64,000 nucleotides of DNA from Saururus chinensis (GCA_035235625.1 CP141150.1:2294001-2358000); one strand, 5' to 3'; shown: positions 39,849 through 52,312, numbered from the stretch's first letter. Numbers and translations: made by a program. The notes: generated from the letters alone by a model not told the origin.

Positions 39849-39959
39849 GATGTGGTAAACTTGGTTGATCGTACCTGTACATGTGGAAAGTTTCAACATC
39901 TGGGGCTACTATGTAAGCATGCAATTGTAGCAATTAGTAATAGACACTTCTATGTGTCT

Positions 39960-41321
39960 TAGCCTTCAGGGTCGCCCTTTGGCCATCCATCAAGTGTACC
40001 TCTTCTGCAATTGGTTTGATTCGTGTAATAATTTGTGAGTCTGGCTTCATCCGCATGAAGACCTCCTCGTACCACTTCCCCATCCGGTGATGAGCTAGAA
40101 TCTTCTTCCTCGCCGTTTCGTCGGCCGGGTCAAGTTTATCAGCCTTCTCCATGTCGCTCAAAAGTTGGGTAAATCTGGGCTACCTCTTGTACCTCGGGCT
40201 TCATGGTGGACCACTAGGAGCCCATATAGATGTATGCTCATAAAACCATACTTGGTGAACAATACATAAGAAAATGGTCATCAGTGTAAATGGTTAGAAG
40301 TGTAAGTATGGCAATGTAGTCGTGTTACTGATAACATGCTTTGAGACCACATTGTGTTTCCGATAACACGATAGTTAACCATCATGTAATTTCCTATACA
40401 CAATATTATACTTAGTCGTGTACCCGCATACACAATAGGTCTACGTGCATGTTATACATCATATTCCCGATAACACATTGGACTTGATATCGTGTGAGCG
40501 ATACGGTGATGTATATGTGTGTGTAAACATATTGTGTCAGTATACATATGACAATGGACTTTCTCATGGTATAAAACATAAAAGCGTTACCTAGAGCACT
40601 AATGAAGCCCGAACTAGAATTCCAGCCGTGGCAGAACGCTCATTATGTCTGCTCATGATGTTTCGATGGGCTACTAATATGCCTCTCATCAACATATCAT
40701 GTACGTCGCTAACCCAATTATACCTCCCCACAACTAACAGGTTATTTATGTAATCACACAAAGCTGGGGATATGATTCTGTTGGTCTGTGTAAATAATAC
40801 GAGGACACCCATGTGCATGATAGCCAGCCGTGCTAAGTCCTCGTCTGAAACAATCCATGTTTCAGCAGCCACTTCTTTCAAGATTTCTTCAAGTCCTGTC
40901 ATCTCCAGTCACTTCCCATGGAAGAACTTCTTGTGGAATTACCCATTGCCTTAGGCAGCCTTCCCCTCGCTACTTTCCAATTTACACGGGTTACCTTTTC
41001 CATTCAAACCCTGATCATTGCCACTTCATCCACAGTAAGGGGGTAGTCTTTTGCCCCTTATGTTAAAGATCTCCTATGAGTTGTCCCAACACTCACTAAT
41101 GAGAACATCCAAGAGCGGCCTGGAGATGATAATGAGCTCACAATCATATACTAGGTATAACCCAGTCTCCACCAAATGGCCTTGTAGCCCAGACGTTAAT
41201 CTACAAGGTCTTTTGATAGACACAATCCAAAGAGGAAACTATTTGTTTCCAGACCCAGTCTTCTCCCGTAGATTCTCTTCTTCTTCTTCTTCTCTTCTTC
41301 TGCCTTCACTGACTCCGCCAT
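39960..41321 (-). pseudogene. MULE C accessory gene, truncated
   Basis: Minus-strand exons are 41321-40591 and 40250 to about 39960. The start gives a lysine-rich MAESVKAEEEKKKKK, followed by stops. The 3' half of exon 1 stays open for 103 codons (HMGVLVLFTQTNRIISPALC, VHDMLMRGILVAHRNI) and matches MULE A and D closely. Exon 2 (MEKADKLDPADETARKKILA) ends in the deletion junction. The Ulp1-like part is gone. Function unknown. Confidence 0.7.
40251..40590. repeat. palindromic-motif array, accessory-gene intron (MULE C)
   Basis: Contains GTCGTGTTACTGATAACATG and TTGTGTTTCCGATAACACGA, among the clearest units in the window. Confidence 0.7.
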
Positions 41322-41384
41322 TTGCTGTAATACTCTAACTTTACATTTGCAAAATTGGATAAATATATGTATATCAACAATAGG

Positions 41385-41660
41385 TCATGACCACAATCAA
41401 TAGTCACGTTGATTTACATTATCTAACTAACTTCTATTTATACGATAAGTATATCTATCGTGTTATCGAACATACGCGAAGAGGAACTCTCATACATAAT
41501 ATCATAAGGGTTGAATATCGTATTGCCAATGTCTTATCAAACACATAATATATGAGTTATTGTCTTTCTAACCAAATGATAGTATGCTTCGATTGCCTAT
41601 GTCGTGTGCTCTCATACACTCCAAATAAAAAATCGTGCATACAAATATCCAATGTAGATT
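41385..41660. repeat. palindromic-motif array upstream of the accessory gene (MULE C)
   Basis: Units such as ATCGTGTTATCGAACATACG. It holds the same position as 17500-17820 in MULE A, so the leader or promoter side is also occupied. Confidence 0.55.
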
Positions 41661-42188
41661 TTGGTAAAGGCCTTACCATGAAACTACCGCTGATGTTCTC
41701 CAAGCCAGATTAACCCCTTGTCTAGCTGTTGCTTTTCTACAAAGTTTACTCCTTTACCATGATCGCTGCAAACTGAACCTCGCTTAAAAAATGAACCAAC
41801 TTTAGGGCGTATAGTTTCAAACTCAACTTACAAAAAAACTCATTCCAGAACTAAAAAAACCCTAATGTTCAATGTCTAGTCGAATAGGTCACAAAATCTT
41901 CTCTCATGCTGCGTGAACGTTGCTCAATGAGAGGACTTTTCAATCGCTACAAAATTTTCAATCCGAGAGGATTTTTCAATCGAAGGAATTGCCGGTGTCT
42001 AATGTCGTATGCCAATGAATGCGACTTCGTGAGGGTTTTACATGATATAAAACCCTATCTCCAGTCAGGGGTATTTTTGTCTAAATTTTACCTTATATCG
42101 TGTTATTCTAGGTTTTATAGCATTTTTGATTAAAATCCAGGGAATATGGAATTTTTCATTATTTGGCCAGGCAATATGGAAAAAACTC

Positions 42189-42197
42189 TACTTACAC
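42189..42197. other. 9-bp target-site duplication of MULE C, right
   Basis: TACTTACAC, identical to 36554-36562. Confidence 0.85.
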
Positions 42198-42350
42198 CCT
42201 CTAAAGTTGATGATGAATTATTTCAGTTAAGAGTCCATGAATGAAGGAGGCAGGGGTGGGAAAACAAGAATGCAACAATTGTGACAACATGGGTTGTGAA
42301 TGAACAAAGAGGGAGGAATCAAAGTTAGGATTATGGTGTTAATAAAGACA

Positions 42351-42359
42351 TTTACATTA
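42351..42359. other. 9-bp target-site duplication of MULE D, left
   Basis: TTTACATTA, repeated at 53190-53198. Confidence 0.8.
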
Positions 42360-42530
42360 GAGTTTTTTTTTCCATATGAGTCTGATAATGGTGACAAATC
42401 ACCATCAGTGGAAAGGAACCAAACTGTTAATAGAGATAAAACACTAGTGGTATCGGCCCACCCTAGCTTAAACGATGGATTGCAGATGGGATTCAATGAT
42501 ACACAATTCACTTGTAAAATAGTTAGATAA

Positions 42531-42800
42531 CAATGAATTTTAGTTTACACGATATCTACTATCAATACTCAAACACACAATATTTATACTATCATGTTTA
42601 GCAAAAAAAATGATAATTATAATATCACACAACTAATGATACAAAATACAAAAGTGATATCTGACAAATTATTGTTAGCATAGATACAATAACACAACTT
42701 CAAAGAATATTGTCTCTTTAATAACACGATAAAATTTGTAAGCGTGTAACCGAATACATGATGTAGAGTTATATCACATATTGTTTAAAACATTAATATC
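42531..42800. repeat. palindromic-motif array, transposase intron 1 (MULE D)
   Basis: Degenerate units (TAATAACACGATAAAATTTG; GTGTAACCGAATACATGATG). Confidence 0.5.
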
Positions 42801-43605
42801 CATTACAAATTGGGTGAATTGGGAGTTTCAACTCAACAGATCTATGTCACACATCGTACAACATTCCAATGCCTAAAGAACATGTTACAGAAGTCATTCA
42901 TACTAGAGTTGGAAAATGTCACCAACAATGGGTGCGATAAGAACTTCATTTAATAACTATGATCCCTCATACAACACTAGAAATTATAATGACTATAAAT
43001 TTGAAGAAATGTGGGGTGATGACTAATGGAATGAGAATAACATAATTGACATGGAAAATATGTTTGACCATGAAGAATTCAAACACTGCAAGGTACCTAG
43101 TAATATTAACGTTGAGGCTAAGGCAGAGTGGGAGAGAGTCGATTATCTCAACCTATTGGAACCAAATATTGGTGAGGGCAAGGTAATGATTGTTAGTTTG
43201 CAAGTAAAGGATTACCAAAATCTATTCCAATTGGGTGTACGTTTCCTAAGCTTGATACATTTCATGAGGGTTTTGATCGACCTTGCAATAAAGGTGAATT
43301 TCCCATATTGAGTTGTGGATGAGAATGATAATACGTATGCTGTAAAGTGCTCCGACCAATCTTGCAAGTGGTACATAAGGGCTTCAAATATAGAAGATCA
43401 TGTGATTGTGACAAAGTTAGTGCCCGACCATGTGTGTAGAACACAAAGGAAGTCAATTGACCATCCTTTAGCATTGCACCTTTGAATTGCAAGAAAATGT
43501 TATGAGTTATTTAAAGATTTAATAGATATTACATTGAAAAGCATAGCAAGATATATTTCAAAGAATGGGGTGTAATTGTGAACTATTAGAAATGTTGGTG
43601 TGCAA

Positions 43606-43873
43606 GTAAGGTACACTTATAATATTTACATAGTTGTGCTTACGAAAACATGACTTTTGAATAGGACATGTTATTGGCTACATGAGGCTTATACAATTGC
43701 ATTTTTCTAAAATGTGACTTGTTTATTTGTCGTGTTACCATGAACACACTGCTTATAAAGTCTAGTTTTACAAAAACACGACTAGTAATCTTTTTGTATT
43801 CTTGGGAACACAACTTGTTAACCTATCGTTTAATCTTTTTTAATGTTAACTTCATAAAATTCGATCGTGTAGG
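43606..43873. repeat. palindromic-motif array, transposase intron 2 (MULE D)
   Basis: GACATGTTATTGGCTACATG and GTCGTGTTACCATGAACACA occur in it. Confidence 0.55.
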
Positions 43874-44589
43874 TAAAACACTATGTGATTTAATTGACGG
43901 GGACTCAAAAATCCTATCACATACTTCTTGCATACGAAATTCATATAGAAAGGATTAATATAGGAAATGTAGTTGTAATGCCCATGATTTTTTATACATT
44001 TTCCTCAAAATTCACAATAGTTTTTTGCAATATAACTGCTATAAATCAGAAATACGAAACCTATGAAAACAGTTTTATAATTTAAAACATAACACATCAA
44101 TTTTTTCATACAAATTTTTACTCATTTGATCAAACATCGTACGGCCAAACCAAGCATCTACAGGCACTACTCGAAAACAACCGTATGAATAAATTGCTAT
44201 GATCATAGACTTTAAATACAAATCTCTCCTAGGCATCCCTGAGTGCAAGTCCCATAACAGTCCACAGTCTAATCCAAATAAAAGTCCAGAATATATAAAC
44301 ACTTGTTTTCTCATCTCACCCAATACATTGGATCATGGTACAAAGATACTTGCAGTAAGTCAAGTGTATACCCGAGTCCAAGTGAATTAATCCTCCAAGG
44401 AAACGAGCATCCATCTTCAGGAGCTCTCTGCACAAACCTGTAAAAACCTCCCGTACAATGGGGCTAAAAAGTAGGGTAATGAGTATTTTCATACTCAGTA
44501 GGAAAATACCCAGTATGACAGTTCTAAACAGTGAACTCAGTAAATCCATACATAGATGCTTTCATGCAACTCAAACATGAAGCAGACAT

Positions 44590-45000
44590 ATCATAATCAT
44601 GCTCATACGCATACAATCATATCAAATGCACCATAGTGCCACAATCATACCAAATGCACCATCATGCCAAAATCATACCATCAAATTAAACTTACACAAT
44701 CACCCTTATCTAGGGTCTTACAAACTTATTCGTACCATCGTATGCTTACTCATACAACATATGCATACTTGTACGACCTTACTCATACAATCATTTGCTT
44801 ACTCATACAACTTATACATACTTGTATGACCTTACTCATATAATCATACTCGTACAACCTTACTCGTACAGTCTTACTCAAAATCATACACTTACTGTCT
44901 TACTCGGAAACATACTCTTACAATCGTACTCATACTCATACTCTTACAGTTGTACTCATACTCATACTCTTACAGTCGTACTCATACTATCGACCACTGA
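44590..45000. repeat. CATACT/TACTCATA-type simple repeat region
   Basis: Many short units such as TACTCATACAACATATGCAT and ACTCATACTCATACTCTTAC, irregularly spaced. It produces spurious open frames rich in H, T and Y. Confidence 0.7.
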
Positions 45001-45199
45001 AGCTTATTACAACTAATAAGCTCCAACGTCTAATGGAAAAGAATGCCACTGGGGCATCATCTTAACCTCCGGGGAGTGACTAGGCGCCATGGACTTTTCT
45101 GAAGGTAAAACACACCTATGCTCATGGGGCACAGGATCAAACAGGTAAGAGTAGATCCATGATACTATTTACCTGAGTGCGCAAACATAAATACCCACA

Positions 45200-45510
45200 C
45201 ATAAGGGGTCATACAGTTGCCCACCATAATGGGTCTTATAGTGCCATAGAATTGCCCACCATAATGGGTCTTAGAGTGCCAGTGTCACTCTTGGGCAGAA
45301 ATCATACAGTGCCACTTGGGAAAAAACATATAGTGCCACACTTGGGCATGTCTGGGCTTATACAACACACAGACCAAATCGGAAATATACCTTGCTCTCA
45401 ACAGAGCATCAGATGTTTGGGCTTCATACAACACACAAACAACGTCGAAAATATACGTCGCTCTCAATAGAGCATCAGACATCCGGTGCTCTATACAGCA
45501 CATAGACAAC
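45200..45510. repeat. short tandem repeats within the LTR-like insert
   Basis: Two copies of a ~35-bp unit (CCACCATAATGGGTCTTA) are followed by about three copies of a ~62-bp unit (GGGCTTATACAACACACAGA ... CTCTCAACAGAGCATCAGA). Confidence 0.75.
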
Positions 45511-46261
45511 ATCTTGCAGGATAAACACTATGGCAAGACATGAGAAAATGCTCAACCGACTTATTGTCAGCTAGCCCAACATGAAACTTAATCCATCGAA
45601 CCCTCAGGTCTCAAACTCACAACGCTATCATTAGCTTTCTTATAATTCAAGTTTGAATTAAGTACATTATGTAGTATAATTATGCCAAACAAACTCATAG
45701 TCCTCAACTGATCAAACAGAAGCTGAGCTCGATTGAAACCCTAGTTCGTTAGGGCAGCAAACTTCATGTAACCAGTCCATCTTATAATGTAACACACCGT
45801 ACACCAAAATCCTTACGGTCTTACAATATCTGCCATCTACCTTATGGCCAAAACATCTTACTCAAAAATTCTCAAACTGAGCTCCTCAGAATCAAACTCA
45901 GTTATACCCTCTTACTAATACCTCACTTATTATGCTTACTTTTCACTTCATAATTTGTACATTATGCTTGTACATTATGCATACTTTTACTGTCTGACAA
46001 TCCCCCAACATGCGCTCTTATCCAAAACAATCTTCTCAAATCCTCGCCCGTTATACTCATATCCTCTGTCATCTGTCATACGCTTACACATCCATATCCA
46101 AATCCATACCAAACACTGACACTTCTTACCATCCATAGCTCATACCTCTGCCCACATACACATACGCATAGCCATAGCATAGGCAAATAGCCATCATACA
46201 TACGTAGGTCTATCACACATACGTATAACATATACATACATTTATACATACGGAACTTACA

Positions 46262-46965
46262 AACATGCTCGCTAGCCATCACTAGTGCATACATACACAT
46301 TTATACATATGTCAAACATACACGCTAGCCATCACTAGCACATACATACACATCCATACATACTTCAAACATGCATGCTAGCTATCACTAGCACATGCAG
46401 AATCCATACATACTTCAAACATACACGCTAGCCATCACTAGCACATACATACACATACGGAGCTTACCAACAAACACGCTAGCCATCACTAGCACATACA
46501 TACACATTTATACATACTTCAAACATGCACGCTAGCCATCACTAGCACATGCATAATCCATACATACTTCAAACATGCATGCTAGACATCACTAGCACAT
46601 GCATAATCCATACATACTTCAAACATGCACGCTAGCCATCACTATCACATGCATAATCCATACATATTTCAAATATACACTCTAGCCATCACTAGTACAT
46701 ACATACACATATGGAGCTTACCAACAAACACGCTAGCCATCACTAGCACACACATACACATTTATACATACTTCAAACATGCACGCTAGCCATCACTAGC
46801 ACATGCATAATCCATACATACTTCAAACATGCACGCTAGCTATCACTAGCACATGCATAATCCATACATACTTCAAACATACACGCTAGCCATCACTAGC
46901 ACATGCATACACATACGGAGCTTACCAATAAACACGCTAGCCATCACTAGCACATACATGCATCC
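46262..46965. repeat. tandem array of ~14 units containing GCTAGCCATCACTAGCACAT
   Basis: The core GCTAGCCATCACTAGCACAT recurs every 45-60 bp, separated by variable spacers (ACATACACATACGGAGCTTA or GCATAATCCATACATACTTC). Two alternating spacer types indicate higher-order amplification. No protein is implied. Confidence 0.9.
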
Positions 46966-47199
46966 AACATCCTTACAATCAACATGCATGTCATATGCAT
47001 TTCAACATGGCATAATTCATCCTCTTACATCATGCAATGGATCATAAGCTAACATCCATAGCATTCAATCATATAGTCTTAGCATGTTGCTACTCATTCA
47101 AAGCATGCTATCATGAAATTATGAGTTCAAAGCTCTCCTACCTCGTAATCATGACGTTAGATAGTGAGCACACGACTGTGGTGGCGTCAGTGGCAGAAT

Positions 47200-48540
47200 T
47201 GGCGGTCAAAACCGTTGCATGGTTGAGAGAGTTGTTGTCCCGAGGATTTTAGGAAGCGCTGGAACTACTCACGGCCAAACGGGGTGTCAAAAATCAATGC
47301 GGCAAAATCTGCGATCCACGACAGCACACTAGGGCGGCCGAGAGAAATGTCGTGCCAGCATAAGTGACGGTGTGGCCAGAAGTCAATAGTGTACTCAATG
47401 AAGATCGGCCAGTGGCTAAGACGTACTCGGCCGGGTGCAAGATGTCGAAATCGGCCATGGACAACACCCAACAAAGACGATTTCATATAAACAAGGGCCC
47501 ACATAAGGGCGGAGAACGTGGGGTGATGCTCGAGGATGGAGGAGAGGTGGAGGAGGGCTATGTGTCAACTCCACTCGGTGGCAAAGTCAAGCGATGGTTA
47601 GGCAGCACAAATCCGGTGCCTAAACCCAAAAGCACACATGTGGCCACATGCACACGTGGGCAAAAAGGACCACTGTAGGGGGAGATGGGTCGGGCAGTAG
47701 CGGTCCAAGGCCCACAAAAGGGTAACTGAGCTATGGATAGGGGGTGGTGGCCAATCGAAGTGGTGACATCACTAATCGCCACCCACAACCAATACACATG
47801 GTGCGGGCAACTGTGCATCTCGCACGGTATAGGGCAGAGGCAAGTGGCCCATTACGAGCAAAGGTATAATCAAGCCAAGTGGGGCTGACCCTCACTGTCA
47901 CTGAGCTAGGGCAGAGCCCATGATGGCCAAATGGCACATGGCTCGCCGATGACAACAACCCGAGATGCACCCAAAGCGACTAATAGGGCAGAGCAATACA
48001 ATAGAGGTGAAACGGGGTCGGACACGGTAACTCCCTACCGACACTAGGTCAAGGTAGGTTGGACGGAGTCCATCTATTGGCTGGACGACAACCGGAAACA
48101 CCGACGTCTAAAAAAAACCATGGATAGTGAGAGGAAAATGTAACCAAAACTTGACTAAAGTACCGGTAGCTCACACTAGAGCAAAGAAAGCATGGCAGCG
48201 GCTCTAGCCAACGCCCATGGGTTCCTAGCGGCCAACCAAACATAAGTCTAACTGAGGGCAGCCGCAAACGACATTGAAATAGCACCCCCACGGCTCAAAA
48301 ATGAGAATTGAAGGAAAGAAAAACCGAAGAAAAGTTCAGTACCTTGTGGAGGAGCAAAGAGGCTATGGCAGCGGTCATAGCCGGTACCTACGCATTCATG
48401 GCAGTGAGGCAAAGAGGATCCTGACAAGAATCAGCGAAATCAGACTACGGAGGAGGGAGAATGGAGCGACCGGAAAAGGGCTCGGGTTTTCACTCCATCT
48501 CTCTGGATGTCAAAATTTTCTTCTCTAAGTATATGGAACG
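47200..48540. other. GC-richer non-coding part of the LTR-like insert
   Basis: Less AT-rich than its surroundings, with overlapping open frames of 70-104 codons on both strands. None has a recognisable domain, and frames switch without splice logic, so I treat them as compositional. Confidence 0.5.
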
Positions 48541-49692
48541 AAACTTACTGGATTGGCTTTTAAGCCAATTTTACTATTCACTCTTTTATTTTTACATTTA
48601 CATCCCTAACACGCGTTAACTTCCCGGTTACACATTGTACCTCCAAAATTCGCACCGTAAGTGCGCAGCAAGGCCCGCAGCTTACAAGTAAGCCCCACAC
48701 CCAACTCTACAAGTATAAATATAGGGAAAAATATATAAATATAAATAAGCCAAAGCATCACATTTTCTAGCCGAAAATGACCAGTAAAATAACAAGAAAA
48801 TCCCAAAAAATCATAAAAAAATCAGGGACCTTACAGTAGCAAGTCCAATCAAACTATGTGATATTCTTGGACCTATAGAGGGAACAATTTTAAAATAGTA
48901 TTTTGGATGTTTGAGCCAATTTCAAGAGCTTTTAGAATAATACTGAGGCCATTGCTAACTATAAATACGACTTTCTTGAATGGAAAGTATCTCGGTCATC
49001 TATTAATAACAACTGCACTAGACATGAACAATAATATGAGATACATCATATTTGCAGTGGTTGAGAATGAGTGTGACAAAACTTAGAGCTGGTTTCTTAA
49101 ATTTCTTAGAAACTATCTATTTTCTAATCCTCCAGTCAAGCTGGATACAATTGTTTCATATAGAAAGGGGTTGGCAAATGCTGTTAAGTAGTATTTTCCC
49201 TTTACACACCATGAATATTTCATCTGTCACATGGAAACAAATATGTTGGACAGATTTAAAGGCAACTACCTAAAGAACTAGCTCCATGTGTTAATTGAAA
49301 CTTTCAGATAGAATGTGTATGAGGAAATAATTAACAACATTAAAGAATATAATCTTGAAGCACTTACTTGGCTAGATAAGATAGGTGCAGAGCACTAGGC
49401 CAATATTACATTTCTAGGCAAAAGATATGAAACAATTAGCTCAAATAGGTTTGAAAGTACTGATGCAATGTTCAAAAAAGCTAGATCGATGCCTATTACT
49501 TGATTAATTGAGCATACAAGGAAGCACACAAGCACACACTTTGAGAAATATCAAACAAATGGCCAAAATATGACTGAAGATTTAATCCTATTTGCTCATA
49601 AACACATCGATAGAAGAAGAGAAGAAACAAGGCATGTGCATATATTGCTAGTATCAATATATGAATTCTAGGTTAACTCTCTATATCACTAG

Positions 49693-49869
49693 GTGAAATG
49701 CAATTAATATTGTGTATATGTTCATACGTTATCCACAATAATGTGTATGTTCATGTGTTAAAATAACACGATAGTTGTGAGCATACGACATGTATTGATG
49801 GGTTGTGATTTTGATAACACTATAATATTACTTATTGTGTTCTCATTAACATGATATTCATTCAATAGG
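49693..49869. repeat. palindromic-motif array, transposase intron 3 (MULE D)
   Basis: AAAATAACACGATAGTTGTG and GTTCTCATTAACATGATATT remain readable. Confidence 0.5.
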
Positions 49870-50384
49870 ATGTAGTGAATCTGATCAAATGTGCTACACA
49901 TACAGAAAGTTTCAGCATTTGAGATTACCGTGTAAATATGCATTGCAACAATTGATAACATACACTTCTATGTGTCCGATTAATATGAAAAATAGTATTC
50001 CACAAAAACATATAAAATGACATATTGAGAGTGATTATACCCAAAGACGGATAGGCACCAGTTGGCATCGACTGGAGTTCTGCCTAAATTCAACCCATCA
50101 ATCCCAATTAAGCAAAGGGGTATCCAAGGAAAAACTGAATACAATCACAACCCAAGGTCAAAGCCCTATGCGAATGTGGAGCATGCCGACAGTTGGGTCA
50201 CAATTGCAAATGCTGCAACAACGCACAAGATGATCCTTCAAATGTGGATGAGGGTCCAAGTAAAAGCTGAAGGAGGGTGAATGAAAGAGTAGGAAAATGA
50301 TACCAGGATGGGGAACATTAATCGAGGTTGCCTTATTTACACTTGTTCTTTAGTTGAATGAAAGAAATGCCATTCACATAATTT

Positions 50385-50570
50385 TGTAGTTGTGTTCTTA
50401 GAAACACGTTTTTTGATGAATGTTGTGTTATCATATATGATAAGATATGCATATTGTGTTATCGATAACACAATCTATTAATCAATGTTTATTATTCATA
50501 TTGTCTTATGTATACATGTCATGTAATCGGAAACATGATCAAATGGATTACGTACTACCAATTTCACGAT
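50385..50570. repeat. palindromic-motif array between the convergent genes (MULE D)
   Basis: Contains a perfect inverted repeat TTGTGTTATCGATAACACAA at 50454-50473. Confidence 0.7.
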
Positions 50571-50641
50571 AAAAAAATGACTTACAATGAATATAATGGA
50601 AATATTTTGTAACTACTTGTACATTGTAAGAGAGAAATGAC

Positions 50642-52120
50642 CTAGAGATACACAGCAGAAGTAATTGTCATATTACATACTAAAAAAATATTAATAGAAA
50701 ATTGCCAAAGAAATGGCAGACGATAAGTTGTGTAAATGAATACACGATACTTTAATCCCATTCTCTGCAGCACAATTTCCATACTTTTGGTTCTCCAACC
50801 CCACTCTTTGTACATGGCGAACTTCTCCAATATGATGTCAACAATCTCAGTCATGACAACTAGTGGCATGAAAAAGTTCTTAATGACGTTTGTGCCAGGT
50901 TGATATTGTCTTGATGATTGGCCACAATGTGTTTGAACATGCATCGTTCTCCTCTGTATTGTTGAATGTGTGGTCATCTTCTTCCCCTTCTAGGCCAGCT
51001 ATTGGCTTCCAATCAAGTGAGCCTCTTTGGCAATTGGACTTGTTTGTTATATGACTTTGGAATCGACCTTCAGCTGCCTGACCATCTCCTCATACTACTT
51101 CCTCATCTTGTGATGAGCAAGCAACTTCTTCCTTGACTTTTCGTTTGCTAGGTCAAATTTAGTGGCCTTCTCCACATCTGTCAGCAGTTGGGTAAACCCG
51201 GGCCACCTCTTACACCTTAGACTATATGGAAGAGAACTTGGAGACCATATAAAAGTGTGCTAAAAAAACCCACACCTACGTTAGCAAAGTAATTCCATTA
51301 ATAGTGATCTAATATCATGTTTGTCGTCTAATCAATAACACACTTATAAACTAATCTTGTTATTGATTACAAGAAATACTCACATTGTGTAATTAAAAAA
51401 ACACGATACAGTAATTTATCATGTTATTGAAAACACGCTAACCTAACTAGTGTGTGATCAATAACATGCAAACCAAATTAGCATGTTATCTAAACCACAC
51501 TAATCACAATAGCGTGATATTGATAACACGATATACTTAAAATGCTAATATGCGGTCGTATTATCAAGTCTACACTAATATAATTAATCAGGTTATCAAT
51601 ACTACGAAATTTACTTATAGCACGAATGAAGCCCCAATGAGAATACCAGCAATGGAAGGGCGCTCATCTTTTATGCTCCTGATGTTGCGGTGGGTTGAGG
51701 ATATGCTGTGACATAGCATGCCATGAACTGCTTTTGCCTAGTTGTACCACCCCACAACATCCAGGTTATCGAGGAAGTCACATAGAAATGAGGAGACAGA
51801 TCTATTGCTCTGTGTGAATAACATGAGGCCCCATGTGCAAGATGGCAAAGTGTGCTAAGTTATCGTCGGAGACAACACACCTATTTTCTGTAATTTCCTT
51901 CAAATTTTCTTTAATGAGATTCTTCTATGGCCGCTTCCCCAAGAAGAACTTTTTGAAGAATTGCCCATTGCCTTGGGCAACATTCCCGTCCCCACTATCC
52001 AACTTCAATAGGTTTCCTTTTGCCCTCAAAGTCATGGTTAGTGAGACTCCTTCCTTCTCAAGGGGTACTATTTTCCCCCGACGTTGAACACCTCTTGTGG
52101 GTCTTCCTAGCACTCACCTA
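50642..52120 (-). pseudogene. MULE D accessory gene, truncated
   Basis: Minus-strand exons of about 52120-51625 and 51215-50745. The first has KGNLLKLDSGDGNVAQGNGQFFKKFFLGKRP and then decayed homology to MULE A 25790-26016. The second has HVQTHCGQSSRQYQPGTNVI and VVMTEIVDIILEKFAMYKEWGW, matching 26640-26820 in MULE A. It preserves the uninterrupted site where the Athila element landed in MULE A. Confidence 0.65.
51290..51620. repeat. palindromic-motif array, accessory-gene intron (MULE D)
   Basis: Dense units: CATGTTATTGAAAACACGCT, GTGATATTGATAACACGATA and others, nearly back to back. Confidence 0.7.
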
Positions 52121-52214
52121 TTAGAAAGTCCATGAGCGGCCTAAAGAATATGATTTACTTACAATCACATACTGGGTAAAACCCAATCTTCTCTCATAAA
52201 TTCTCTTCTTCTTC

Positions 52215-52222
52215 TCTTATGA

Positions 52223-52282
<60 letters not shown>

Positions 52283-52312
52283 CACATACATACATATACA
52301 TATAATAATAAT
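52215..52312. repeat. (TA)n / (CATA)n microsatellite
   Basis: Two long TA runs separated by GTATATGTGTG and followed by CATA and AATA repeats. It lies upstream of the MULE D accessory gene. Confidence 0.9.

Larger units (their letters stand above)
36850..39948 (+). pseudogene. MULE C transposase gene (best-preserved catalytic region)
   Basis: Exons: about 36850-37361 (N-terminal PB1-like region, VSFSELLGQIKVQLFINGNV), about 37633-38438 (zinc finger, several stops), 38689-39646 (DDE domain) and 39849 to about 39948 (SWIM finger CTCGKFQHLGLLCKHA). The DDE exon is open for 165 codons and keeps both aspartates (MLMVDATFLKRKYHRQLLIA and NASDRQKGL). A one-base frameshift in the T/C run at about 39148-39153 precedes the conserved HHGYCIYHMAV segment. 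A stop follows near 39231, and the frame then reopens (YDETMNNIKEHNSGAYAWLN ... MSITRLIEHTREH). The C-terminal zinc knuckle is lost through the internal deletion. Confidence 0.85.
36563..42188. mobile_element. MULE C: internally deleted copy with intact ends
   Basis: 5626 bp. The ends CAATTTTTTCCATATTGCCT and, reversed, GAGTTTTTTCCATATTGCCT start imperfect inverted repeats that continue for about 60 bp (CATATTCCCTRGATTTT). The transposase is on plus (about 36850-39948) and the accessory gene on minus (41321-39960). The two meet at about 39950, where the transposase SWIM exon is fused to the middle of the accessory gene, so everything between, including the Ulp1-like end, has been deleted. Confidence 0.9.
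43974..48835 (-). mobile_element. LTR-like insert without genes, probable solo LTR
   Basis: 4862 bp inside transposase exon 3 of MULE D. The ends are TGTAATGCCC...GGGACCTTACA, and the flanks GTAGT/GTAGC differ at one base of five, as expected for an old 5-bp target duplication. Terminal TGTAA-type sequence of this kind is known to me from LTRs of Tekay/Del-like Ty3 elements in plants. A TATA-like stretch lies near 48715-48725 on the minus strand, hence the orientation given. No second copy, primer site or retroviral protein was seen. A non-autonomous DNA element cannot be fully excluded. Confidence 0.6.
42375..50280 (+). pseudogene. MULE D transposase gene (heavily degenerate)
   Basis: Remnants of exon 1 (about 42378-42530), exon 2 (about 42800-43605; zinc-finger stretch CSDQSCKWYIRASN), exon 3 (about 43874-43973 continuing at 48836-49693, with many stops) and exon 4 (about 49870-50280). 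Exon 4 encodes a SWIM remnant (TYRKFQHLRLPCKYA) and a complete-looking CCHC knuckle CGACRQLGHNCKCC near 50176-50217. The DDE motifs have eroded (NTTFLNGKYLGHLLI). Confidence 0.75.

Noticed and set aside
46262..46965. CRISPR-like array
   Set aside because: Repeats are degenerate, spacers are themselves repeated and of low complexity, and the context is a plant transposon.
47250..48530. Several 70-104 codon frames on both strands
   Set aside because: They follow the higher GC content of this part of the LTR-like insert, overlap each other on opposite strands and show no protein family features.
43974..48835. A full LTR retrotransposon inside MULE D
   Set aside because: I looked for a repeat of either end within the insert and for primer site and protein motifs and found none.
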